Source of the DNA: Bradyrhizobium iriomotense
GTDB taxonomy: Bacteria; Pseudomonadota; Alphaproteobacteria; Rhizobiales; Xanthobacteraceae
Assembly (NCBI RefSeq): GCF_018129405.1
Contig: NZ_JAFCLP010000010.1
Span: forward strand, 179,495-243,494
Direction: 5' to 3'
DNA length: 64,000 nt
Positions 28,384-35,816 of the stretch are shown piece by piece; the first letter of the stretch is position 1, and the number at the start of each line of letters is the position of its first letter. Below the pieces are notes generated by a model, which worked only from the letters and a program-made list of their open reading frames with translations, did no database searches and was not told the DNA's origin. The position numbers and the translations under genes were made by a program.

Positions 28384-29077
28384 AGTCGAGCATCTCCACA
28401 CCTACTATGGCGAAAGCCATGTCCTGCAAGGCGTTGATCTCTCCGTAACCACCGCGCAGTGCGTGGCGGTGCTCGGCCGCAATGGTGCTGGCAAGACGAC
28501 GACGCTGCGCTCAATATTGGGGCTGACGCCCGCGCGGCGTGGCCGCGTCGTCTTCAATGAGATTGATATCACACGGCTGCCGACGCATCGGATCGTGAAA
28601 TCCGGCATTGCCTTCGTGCCGGAGGATCGCGGCATCTTCCCCACCGTAACTGTCGAAGAGCATCTTGCCATTGCCTATGGTGCGTCGAAACGCCGGCCCC
28701 GGCGTAAGCCCATCGAGTATGTGTTCGAGATCTTTCCCCGCCTCGCCGAACGGCGCAAAAGTCTCGGCGGACAATTGTCTGGCGGTGAACAGCAGATGCT
28801 GGCTATCGGGCGGGCGCTGGTGGCAGGTCCAGACCTCATGATTCTCGATGAACCCAGCGAAGGCCTGGCGCCGGTGATCATAGAGAAGCTCGAAGCCGTG
28901 CTCATGGACATCAAGGCGTCCGGGACCCCGCTTCTGCTGGTGGAGCAGAACTATCACCTCGCGACCCAACTGGCTGACTATGTCTACGTGCTGAGCCAGG
29001 GGCGGGTTCAATTCGCCGGCGACACGAAATCCCTGATCGCAAACGACGATATCAGACGCATGTATTTGAGCGTGTGA
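28376..29077 (+). CDS. livF: Liv-type ABC ATPase (LivF), importer 2
   Basis: 233 residues. Walker A LGRNGAGKTTTLRSILGL, VPEDRGIFPTVTVEEHL, signature LSGGEQQMLAIGRAL, Walker B LMILDEPSEGLAPV, and Gln at the switch (VEQNYHLA). The C-terminus RRMYLSV closes the importer set. The CoA-transferase gene starts 41 bases later on the same strand. Confidence 0.94.
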
Positions 29078-29118
29078 CATTGAGCTGAAGACGACGGACC
29101 AACGGAGGAAGTGAGGAA

Positions 29119-30321
29119 ATGCCAGGACCTTTGAGTGGAGTGCGCGTCCTGGATCTGACAGCGGTGGTGTCGGGTCCATACGCGACCATGTTTCTGGCGG
29201 ATCAGGGAGCGGATGTGCTCAAGATCGAGCCGACGAGCGGCGACGGCACGCGCCGGAGCCGGACGCTGATCGACGCGGCCGGCGAGTTCTCGGCGCTGTT
29301 CGTTTCGTGCAATCGCGGCAAGCGCTCCCTTTCGATCGATATCAAGAGCGAGACGGGCCGCGAGGTGTTGGCCAAGCTGGCGGCGCAGAGCGACGTGCTG
29401 GTGCAGAACTTCCGTCCCGGCACAATGGAGCGCCTCGGACTCGGCCAGGAGGAGCTGCGCAAGAAGTACCCGCGGCTGATTTATGTCTCGATCAGCGGGG
29501 TCGGCGACAGCGGGCCGTATGTGAAGAAGCGCGTCTATGATCCGATCGTGCAGGCGCTGTCCGGTTTTGCCGACATTCAGTCGCAGCCGGTGACCAATCG
29601 CCCGCAGATGATCCGCACCATCGTTTGCGACAAAACAACGTCGGTGTTCACTGCGCAGGCGGTGTCCTCGGCGCTTTATGCACGGGAGAAGACCGGGCAG
29701 GGCGACCACATCCAGGTGGCAATGCTGGATGCCATGATCTCGTATCTGTGGCCGGAAGGCATGATGCAATATACGGTAGTCGGCGCCGAGGCCACGACCA
29801 CGGATCCCAACGACCGGCCGGACCTCGTATTCAAGACGCTCGACGGCTATATCACCTGCGGCACGATTTCGGACTCCGAATGGCAGGGCTTCTGCAAGGC
29901 GTCGGGCGATCCGAAGCTGGCCGAGGACGAGCGGTTTGCGACCCCGGGGGCGCGCTTCGTAAACGCCACCGCGCGCATCAAAAAGATGCAGGAGTACATC
30001 GCTGAGCGAACCACCGCTGAGTGGCTGCAGCGGCTGGATGCCGCCGATGTGCCGTGCGCGCCGATCTTGCGTCGCGGAGAGATCGTCCAGAACGAGCAGG
30101 TCGTGGCGCGCAGCCTGATCGAAGAGTTCGACCAGCCGACGGTGGGGCGGGTGCGGCAGCCCAAGCCTGCGGCCATCTTCGAGGTCAACAAGGCCGCCAT
30201 CGGTGGTCCGGCGCCACGGGTAGGTGAACACTCGCGCGTGGTACTGCGCGAGCTCGGCTACAGTGACAGCGCAATCGATGCAATGATCGCGAACAAGTCT
30301 GTCCGCGCGGCGTCCAAGTAA
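29119..30321 (+). CDS. CaiB/BaiF family (class III) CoA-transferase
   Basis: 400 residues. MPGPLSGVRVLDLTAVVSGPYATMFLAD is the family N-terminus, followed by GADVLKIEPTSGDGTR, FVSCNRGKRSLSID and the catalytic-Asp region where KKRVYDPIVQALSGFADIQ carries the expected Asp. VPCAPILRRGE is the typical late motif. These enzymes move CoA between carboxylic acids. Directly after a Liv-type importer, the simplest reading is activation of the imported acid. Substrate unknown. Confidence 0.92.
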   Translation: MPGPLSGVRVLDLTAVVSGPYATMFLADQGADVLKIEPTSGDGTRRSRTLIDAAGEFSALFVSCNRGKRSLSIDIKSETGREVLAKLAAQSDVLVQNFRPGTMERLGLGQEELRKKYPRLIYVSISGVGDSGPYVKKRVYDPIVQALSGFADIQSQPVTNRPQMIRTIVCDKTTSVFTAQAVSSALYAREKTGQGDHIQVAMLDAMISYLWPEGMMQYTVVGAEATTTDPNDRPDLVFKTLDGYITCGTISDSEWQGFCKASGDPKLAEDERFATPGARFVNATARIKKMQEYIAERTTAEWLQRLDAADVPCAPILRRGEIVQNEQVVARSLIEEFDQPTVGRVRQPKPAAIFEVNKAAIGGPAPRVGEHSRVVLRELGYSDSAIDAMIANKSVRAASK

Positions 30322-30344
30322 AATCTGATGTTGTGGAGATAGCA

Positions 30345-31088
30345 ATGACGAAGTCAAACGGGGTAGCCCTTCTGGTCGGTGCAGGGGACGCCATAGGCGC
30401 AGCCGTGGCGCGCCGTTTTGCGCAAGGCGGGTATAAGGTCTGCATCGCACGGCGAGAGGCCGCCAAATCTCAGGCACTGGTTGACGAACTCGGCGCAGCT
30501 GGACATGAGGTGCGCGCCTACAGCGTCGATGCGCGCAAGGAAGAGGAAATTCAGAAACTTTTCGCGGATGTCGAGAAAGATGTCGGTCCGATCGAAGTTT
30601 GTCTCTTCAACGCTGGATCGAACGTGAACAAGCCATTGCTAGAGACAACAGAGAAGCTGTTTTTCAAGGCCTGGGAACTTGCTTGCTACGCTGGTTTTCT
30701 AGTGGGCCGTGAGGCGGCGAAGCACATGTCCACACGTGGACAGGGTACGATGCTTTTCACCGGCGCGACCGCAAGCGTACGAGGCGGAAAGGGCTTTGCA
30801 GCATTTTCGGCGGCGAAGTTCGGCTTGCGGGCCGTCGCCCAAGCGATGGCTCGTGAGCTTGGACCGAAGAACATTCATGTCGTCCATCTTTTGATTGACG
30901 CGGGCGTTGATAGCGAAGCCATTCATCAGCGCATGAAGGCGGCAACTGGAATCAGCGCCAACGAAATTCCACCTGATAGCCTTACCAAAACGGCGTCCAT
31001 CGCCGAAGCGTACTGGTTTGCCCACCAACAATCCAGAGACGGCTGGACTCACGAACTCGATCTGCGTCCATCGGTGGAGACATGGTGA
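30345..31088 (+). CDS. short-chain dehydrogenase/reductase
   Basis: 247 residues from ATG 30345, preceded by GGAG; a GTG at 30333 would add four residues. The cofactor loop is atypical: LVGAGDAIGAAVARRFAQGG in place of TGxxxGIG. NAG lies in CLFNAGSNV. The catalytic region reads TGATASVRGGKGFAAFSAAK, where Phe replaces the usual Tyr of YxxxK. The missing Tyr suggests altered or non-dehydrogenase activity, as in some catabolic SDR homologues. The gene overlaps the GST gene by seven bases, so it belongs to the operon. Confidence 0.88.
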   Translation: MTKSNGVALLVGAGDAIGAAVARRFAQGGYKVCIARREAAKSQALVDELGAAGHEVRAYSVDARKEEEIQKLFADVEKDVGPIEVCLFNAGSNVNKPLLETTEKLFFKAWELACYAGFLVGREAAKHMSTRGQGTMLFTGATASVRGGKGFAAFSAAKFGLRAVAQAMARELGPKNIHVVHLLIDAGVDSEAIHQRMKAATGISANEIPPDSLTKTASIAEAYWFAHQQSRDGWTHELDLRPSVETW

Positions 31089-31735
31089 TGACAGATGGTC
31101 TCATCCTGTGGGGTGTCGGCACCTCACGCACCATTCGCGCGCATTGGGCGCTTCATGAACTCGATCTTCCGTACCAGTCGCGGCCGATCCTTCCGCGATC
31201 GGGAGAGACCAAGACGGCGGAATATACGGCGCTGAATCCGCGCCAGAAGATTCCGCTTCTGCAGGACGGAGACCTGACCATTGGAGAAAGTGCTGCGATC
31301 GTAGCGTATCTCGCCAGGAAGCACCGGACGTCCGATGGCGGACTCGTTCCGAGCTGCCCGAAGCTTTACGCGAAGTGGCTGGAGTGGTGCTTCTTCATCG
31401 TAACCGAACTGGATTCAACGAGCCTGTATGTCATGAGACGGCATGGCACCAACAAGGGTCTGGCGCACATCTACGGCGAAGCTCCTCAGGTCGTTACCCA
31501 GGCGGCCGAGTATTTTCGCGGGCAACTCCGCCATGTCGATGTTGCGCTGTCCGACGGCCGTCAATACCTCATGGGAAATCAGTTCACCACGGCCGATATT
31601 TTGCTAACGACCTGCCTGACATGGGCGATCGAATACGGCGTCGGCATCTGCGACAGTGCCGTTCCGTATCTTGGGCGCGTCACCTCGCGCGAGGGATATC
31701 GGACCGGGGAAAGGGCAAATCTCGCGCAGATCTAG
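31082..31735 (+). CDS. glutathione S-transferase family protein
   Basis: 217 residues. Thioredoxin-like N-domain with LILWGVGTSRTIRAHWALHE and the cis-Pro region QKIPLLQDGDLTIGESAAIVAYLAR (Glu-Ser binds glutathione). The alpha-helical C-domain has YLMGNQFTTADILLTTCLTW (N-capping box). It resembles catabolic GSTs such as maleylpyruvate isomerases and beta-aryl-etherase relatives more than detoxifying ones only by context: importer, CoA-transferase and SDR. The last operon gene; a CoA pathway plus a GST points to aromatic or ether substrates, which is inference. Confidence 0.88.
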   Translation: MVMTDGLILWGVGTSRTIRAHWALHELDLPYQSRPILPRSGETKTAEYTALNPRQKIPLLQDGDLTIGESAAIVAYLARKHRTSDGGLVPSCPKLYAKWLEWCFFIVTELDSTSLYVMRRHGTNKGLAHIYGEAPQVVTQAAEYFRGQLRHVDVALSDGRQYLMGNQFTTADILLTTCLTWAIEYGVGICDSAVPYLGRVTSREGYRTGERANLAQI

Positions 31736-31810
31736 GACGAAACAAAGGCGTCATCGCTCAGGGCTTCGAGGCTGTCTAGCTCTTCCGCTTTGGCACCTCG
31801 GGACATGATC

Positions 31811-31935
31811 TCACCGGCCCTTGAAGATCGGCTTTCGCTTTTCGCGGAAGGCGGCAAGCGCCTCCTTGGTGTCCTCGGTCTCCGGCAGCGCCGCGGTTTG
31901 GCCCTACTCGCAACGGTAGCCGTCGCGCAGCGGCA
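31811..31935 (-). pseudogene. C-terminal remnant of an enoyl-CoA hydratase
   Basis: Leftward frame: EEMPLRDGYRCE, an in-frame TAG, GQTAALPETEDTKEA, then AFREKRKPIFKGR and TGA at 31813-31811. The last 13 residues are the classic crotonase C-terminus and MPLRDG is its usual companion. The in-frame stop and the lost N-terminal ~200 residues make it a relic. It converges on the GST gene and probably belonged to the same CoA-dependent pathway. Confidence 0.65.
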
Positions 31936-32174
31936 TTTCTTCCGTAGGGATACACGCCGCGCAGCGTCATTTGGTTTTGGAGGATCGTCGCCATCCTCGC
32001 TTCGTCTGCAGCGCCTGTGGCGAGGCCGGGGCTGACGCGCGGCCTGACTTCAACTGGAACGCCAAAGGGCCTACCGGCGGGATGGGCTATCGGTAACCGG
32101 GGGCGGTGTGACCGAACGAGCTGGCGGCGACCTTTCGAGGACCCGATCAGAATTGGTGATCGCGCTCTGCTGAG

Positions 32175-32375
32175 CTACTCGACGCCGGCGAGTACATCGC
32201 TGCGCTGCCGAAGAAGCAGCACGATGCGCCGGAGTGGGCGGGCTGCGATGGAAGCTTTGCTCCTGGTGGTCGAGCGAGGCGGCCCACGCTGTTCGCGCGG
32301 ATCGGCAATATGCGGACACTGAACCGACACTACGTCCCGGAATTTAACCCCAAGGGGAAAGAGCCGCATTGGGGC
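32175..32375 (+). pseudogene. frameshifted relic of an island-type hypothetical gene
   Basis: Segments in successive frames read LLDAGEYIAALPKKQHDAPE, AAMEALLLVVERGGP, then RIGNMRTLNRHYVPEFN and EPHWG. I recognise this order from a short hypothetical protein family frequent in Bradyrhizobium islands. At least two frame changes occur within 200 bases. It overlaps the far end of nothing essential, and the stretch 31936-32174 holds no gene. Confidence 0.4.
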
Positions 32376-32417
32376 GATGCGCCTTTGGCGCACGCCGTCC
32401 AGGTGGGGTGGGTAGGG

Positions 32418-32704
32418 CTAGTTTGAGGCCGGCCAGCCATTCCGCAGCAGTAGCCTACAGCCGTGCTCAGTCATCCATTTGGCGCGTCCGAGATGACCCT
32501 CGTAAGCCTTCCGGGCCCGGCTCGGTTCGCGCTCGGGGTCGATGTGCACCACGAGTCGTGCCACTTCGCGCCAATCGGCCCCTCCGCGTTCGCGTCTAGC
32601 AGGCGCAGATAGGTGATGGCATGTTCATGGTCGTAAGGGGTGAGGGCGGCAGTATCAGTCGGCGCCGCGTCCGCGACATCTGGATTGGCAGGAATAATTC
32701 GCAT
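32418..32704 (-). pseudogene. DUF2285 (QseM-like) gene with a single frameshift at a G run
   Basis: Starts at ATG 32704 directly after the BlaI-like gene stop (TGA then ATG). Frame 1 encodes MRIIPANPDVADAAPTDTAA, LTPYDHEHAITYLRLLDANA and EG. At the run complementary to CCCC 32579-32582 the conserved reading moves back one base and continues ADWREVARLVVHIDPERE, ARKAYEGHLGRAKWMTEHGC, RLLLRNG to a TAG at 32420-32418. Read in frame 1 alone the product degenerates and ends at 32471. DUF2285 proteins such as QseM control excision of Mesorhizobium symbiosis ICEs. Either the gene is dead or a -1 frameshift produces the full ~95-residue protein. Confidence 0.7.
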
Positions 32705-33106
32705 TCATCGAGCCTCAAGCCGCAGACGTATCGGCTTGGATTTAGCGTTGGAAACCTCATTGGCAAGTCTTCGCAATTGGAGAGCATCAATCATCCTCAT
32801 AGCGGCCATGCCCGCGAACAGCTCTTCTAAAGATCCATCGCACAGCCGGTCGATAATACTCTTTACTGCTCTTGCGGCAATGCACCCCCGCGATTCAGTC
32901 GCGTGATAGACAAAGGTCCGTCCACTCACCGTGTGTTTCGTAAGACCCTTCATCTCGAGCCTTCTCAGGACAGTTCGAATCGTGGACTCCTTCAAGCGAC
33001 GCGGGAATCGTTCGCGCAACGTCTCGGCCGTGGTCGGGCCGTGACTCCACATCAACTGCATCGGATCGCGCTCAAGGTTGCCAAGTGTAGGCACGTCGTC
33101 GGCCAT
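32705..33106 (-). CDS. BlaI/MecI/CopY family repressor
   Basis: 133 residues from ATG 33106. The winged-helix domain shows LGNLERDPMQLMWSHGPTTA, LRERFPRRLKESTIRTVLRR and LEMKGLTKHTVSGRTFVYHA, the family core in order. The C-terminal part (AARAVKSIIDRLCDGSLEEL) is the dimerisation segment. Repressors of this type are released by proteolysis in BlaR systems, but no BlaR-like sensor is present. It abuts the DUF2285 ORF without spacing, so the two are translationally linked. A role in element control would be new and is inference. Confidence 0.88.
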   Translation of the reverse strand: MADDVPTLGNLERDPMQLMWSHGPTTAETLRERFPRRLKESTIRTVLRRLEMKGLTKHTVSGRTFVYHATESRGCIAARAVKSIIDRLCDGSLEELFAGMAAMRMIDALQLRRLANEVSNAKSKPIRLRLEAR

Positions 33107-33399
33107 GTTTAGTACGCCGATATTATTGATCCAAACTATAAGCTACGCATGAAGGCCACATACGGGTAACTGGCCGTGCAACATCGATGTCGATAGTTTT
33201 TCGGAGCTCGAGAATGCAAGGCGTGCGCAAGCCGATCTCGGGTCGGGCGAGAGCGCAGACATTTTTATACGCATAACATAGATTTTGGAGTTTATTCCCA
33301 GCCGACCACCTCATGAGGCGCGGCAACGCCAAAAGTTCCTAAGGATCGGCCTGGAACAAAGGGTAGGGAGCCTAGCTGGTCAGGAACTTTAGACGTTTT

Positions 33400-33427
33400 C
33401 GTTTATTTCACCTGTTGCGTTTATTTC
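33400..33427. promoter_or_regulatory. two direct 10-bp repeats before the toxin-antitoxin pair
   Basis: CGTTTATTTC occurs at 33400-33409 and 33418-33427, 18 bases apart, followed by an AT-rich TATAGCCTATAC stretch. The position 43-70 bases ahead of the antitoxin start suits autoregulation by the antitoxin. The rest of 33107-33469 has no recognisable gene. Confidence 0.45.
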
Positions 33428-33469
33428 GAATATAGCCTATACAAAAGGCCGTACAGGGGAGAAAATACG

Positions 33470-33928
33470 ATGACGATGCCAGCCTACGCTGAAGAGCTGG
33501 GAGGTACTCGCCTGCCTTCCGCGAGCGAGAAGGCGGCGGCCAACCAGCTTCGTCAGATACTCGCTTCGCATGCGACGGGAGATGCCAAACTGCGAGTGCT
33601 CGACGATGCACAGCAGGCTGCTGAGATAACCTTGTCGCCGGCACTGTCGAGTCTCTTGATGGAATTGCTGCGGCATATCGGTCGCGGCGATGCGGTGACG
33701 CTTGTGCCTGTGCATGAGATGTTGACCACGCAGCAAGCTGCCGACATTCTGAATGTCTCGCGTCCGTTTCTGGTCTCGCTGCTCGAGAAGAACGAAATTC
33801 AGCACGTGACAGTGGGGCGTCATCGCAGGGTTAGGGCAGAGGACCTATTCGCCTATAAGCGCACGCGTGATGAGAAGCGGGGCAAAGCGCTTGCGAAGCT
33901 CGCTGAGCAGGACGCGGAGCACCTGTAA
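33470..33928 (+). CDS. antitoxin with excisionase-type helix-turn-helix
   Basis: 152 residues. The N-terminal half is helical without motif. Residues ~84-130 form an excisionase/MerR-like DNA-binding domain: [20 protein letters not shown], then [20 protein letters not shown]. The charged C-terminal tail ([17 protein letters not shown]) probably binds the toxin. It is followed after two bases by a PIN-domain gene, the usual antitoxin-toxin order. Likely represses its own promoter through the repeats upstream. Confidence 0.85.
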   Translation: MTMPAYAEELGGTRLPSASEKAAANQLRQILASHATGDAKLRVLDDAQQAAEITLSPALSSLLMELLRHIGRGDAVTLVPVHEMLTTQQAADILNVSRPFLVSLLEKNEIQHVTVGRHRRVRAEDLFAYKRTRDEKRGKALAKLAEQDAEHL

Positions 33929-33930
33929 GC

Positions 33931-34521
33931 TTGTTTGCAAACCGCTTCACCGCATTCGTCGATGCGTGCTCGCTTGCAAGCGCGCTCAAAAGGAACCTGC
34001 TTCTCTCCTTGGCGGAGGCGGAATTTTTTCGTCTCCGCTGGTCAAGCCGCGTTATGGATGAGACCGAAACAGCTATCGAGGAGATCCTGAACGCCAAAGG
34101 CTTTGCCGATGCCGCGGCGCGTGCAGAGCGGGCGCGCGCCAGCATGGAAGCTGCCTTTGAAGATGCCATGGTTACGGATTTTGACAACTTCTTGCCCGTT
34201 GCGGCTGGGTTCCCCGATCCTGGCGATCATCACGTTGTTGCTGCGGCGGCCAAGACGCAAGCCGCAATGATCGTAACGGAAAACCTTAAGGACTTTCCGG
34301 CGGCAGTTCTTTCCGATCTGAACATGGAGGCGAAATCGGCCGACGCTTTCATTGCGGATACTATCGCACTCGACGAAGCTCGCGCTGTTGCAGCCATTCG
34401 GCGTATGCGCGAACGCTTCAAGAAACCGGAAATGACGCCGGCGGACCTCTTGCTCGTGATGGAAGCTGCGGGGCTGATTGAGACGGTTGACGTGCTAAGG
34501 CCACACGTGGAATCCCTCTAG
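33931..34521 (+). CDS. PIN-domain toxin (ribonuclease)
   Basis: 196 residues starting at TTG 33931; no ATG fits, and the start lies two bases after the antitoxin stop. PIN_3-type domain: FVDACSLASALKR with the first acidic residue, LRWSSRVMDETETAI with DE, AGFPDPGDHHVVAAAAKTQA with the D-x-x-H/D cluster, and IVTENLKDFP. PIN toxins are Mg-dependent RNases acting on tRNA or mRNA. The TTG start probably keeps toxin synthesis low and coupled to the antitoxin. Confidence 0.85.
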   Translation: MFANRFTAFVDACSLASALKRNLLLSLAEAEFFRLRWSSRVMDETETAIEEILNAKGFADAAARAERARASMEAAFEDAMVTDFDNFLPVAAGFPDPGDHHVVAAAAKTQAAMIVTENLKDFPAAVLSDLNMEAKSADAFIADTIALDEARAVAAIRRMRERFKKPEMTPADLLLVMEAAGLIETVDVLRPHVESL

Positions 34522-34542
34522 CTCAGTAACTAACCAGGCGGG

Positions 34543-34551
34543 CTTTTTTTT
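34543..34551 (+). terminator. possible terminator after the toxin gene
   Basis: A run of eight T follows GGCGGGC 22 bases after the toxin stop. No strong stem precedes it, so the call rests mainly on the T run and position. Confidence 0.3.
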
Positions 34552-34878
34552 GGCAACACGATCTTGATGCAAACTCGACTTCGGATATTCCATAATGAAG
34601 GTTATGCGAATCAATAACTGAGCGGTCAAAAGCCACGAAGCGTTCAGCGCTAACTGCCCTGGCTTGGAGGAGATCTCCCACGTAGACCATCGTGTATCCC
34701 TGACGCTCGGGGGCTCCGATGCCGCCATCATTCGCGGTCTCGAGGTTTGCGCGCTCCGCGTTGCGGAGAATCGTCGAACAATTGCTGCGTCAGTTTAAGG
34801 CCGCGGTTCGGGACGTCGAGCAGCAACGTGCCAGTCCGCGACCGCCTCTACCCTCCCCTGGGCATTCCGCGGCGCCTA

Positions 34879-35020
34879 CTAGATGTCGGTGATGACGGCA
34901 TTCCGGTCATCCGCAGGATTCAGAGCGATGGTCGCGCCGACCGCAGCACCGATGAGCTCACGCACGTTCTCGATTTTCTTCCCATAATCTTTTTGCGCGC
35001 TGGGTTGTCTCCGGTCGCGC
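34879..35020 (-). pseudogene. possible fragment of a sugar-binding (RbsB-like) protein
   Basis: Leftward frame: QKDYGKKIENVRELIGAAVG, then ATIALNPADDRNAV, ending at a TAG at 34881-34879. It resembles the segment of Peripla_BP_4 proteins that reads QxxQIxxVxxLIAxGVDAIxLNPAD. It lies just downstream of the sugar regulon, so a second binding protein may have stood here. The remaining 34552-34878 shows no gene. Confidence 0.3.
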
Positions 35021-35032
35021 CTTAGAAGCTTG

Positions 35033-35800
35033 TCACCAGCACTCAAAGCCCCCGTCCACGAGAAGGTCGACGCCTGTCACGAAAGAAGCGGCCGAGCTCA
35101 ACAGAAAGATGGCCGGCCCGACCATCTCCTCGACCGTCGCCATGCGGCCCATGGGCGTTTCACGCTCGAATATCTTTCGCTGCTCCGCAACTTCCGGACG
35201 TAGATTCATCGGCGTCAGCGTGTAGCCCGGGCTGATCACGTTCACCCGAATGCCACGCTGGACCCATTCCATCGCCAGGCTCTTGGAGAGATGGATCACG
35301 CCGGCCTTCGACGTATTGTAGTGAGCCTGCAGCAATCCGCGATTCACGATCGAGCCCGACATGGAGGCGATGTTTACGATGGCGCCGCGTTTGCGCGTCA
35401 GCATGACTCTCGCCTCGGCCTGACATGACAGGAAGATGCCGGTCAGATTGACGTCGATCATGTTCTGCCACTGGTCCAGCGGCATTTCCTCGGCCGGCCG
35501 CGCGTTTGCGATGCCCGCGCAATTGACTGCCAGGGAGAGCGGACCGAGCTTGCCTTCGACATCGGCGACCGCCTTCCTGAGGTCGTCGGCATTCGTCACG
35601 TTACCGCCAAGCTTGATCGACTTCCGACCCAACTCGGCGATCTTTCGAGCCGTATCTTCGAGACCCTTGCTATCCGAAAGATCGAACAGCCCGACGTTGG
35701 CTCCCGCTTCGGCCAATCCTACAGCGATGCCTTGACCGATGCCGCTGCCGGCGCCGGTGACCAGGGCGACCTCGTCCTTCAGGCTGAACCTGCTCATCAA
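35033..35800 (-). CDS. short-chain dehydrogenase/reductase (polyol or sugar dehydrogenase type)
   Basis: 255 residues. TGAGSGIGQGIA cofactor loop (about 15), NCAGIANARP, catalytic SMSGSIVNRGLLQAHYNTSK with YNTSK, then SPGYTLTPM and the C-terminal FVTGVDLLVDGGF. All catalytic residues present. It is the last gene of the leftward sugar regulon, 16 bases after the importer ATPase gene. Members of this branch oxidise polyols or sugars with NAD, which fits a first step before the kinase. Confidence 0.9.
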   Translation of the reverse strand: MMSRFSLKDEVALVTGAGSGIGQGIAVGLAEAGANVGLFDLSDSKGLEDTARKIAELGRKSIKLGGNVTNADDLRKAVADVEGKLGPLSLAVNCAGIANARPAEEMPLDQWQNMIDVNLTGIFLSCQAEARVMLTRKRGAIVNIASMSGSIVNRGLLQAHYNTSKAGVIHLSKSLAMEWVQRGIRVNVISPGYTLTPMNLRPEVAEQRKIFERETPMGRMATVEEMVGPAIFLLSSAASFVTGVDLLVDGGFECW

Positions 35801-35816
35801 ATTTCTCCGCTATCAT

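Noticed and set aside
34518-34540. TAGCTCAGT, similar to a tRNA D-arm, considered as a tRNA fragment or attachment site
   Set aside because: No acceptor stem, anticodon arm or T-arm follows, and the sequence lies right after the toxin stop.
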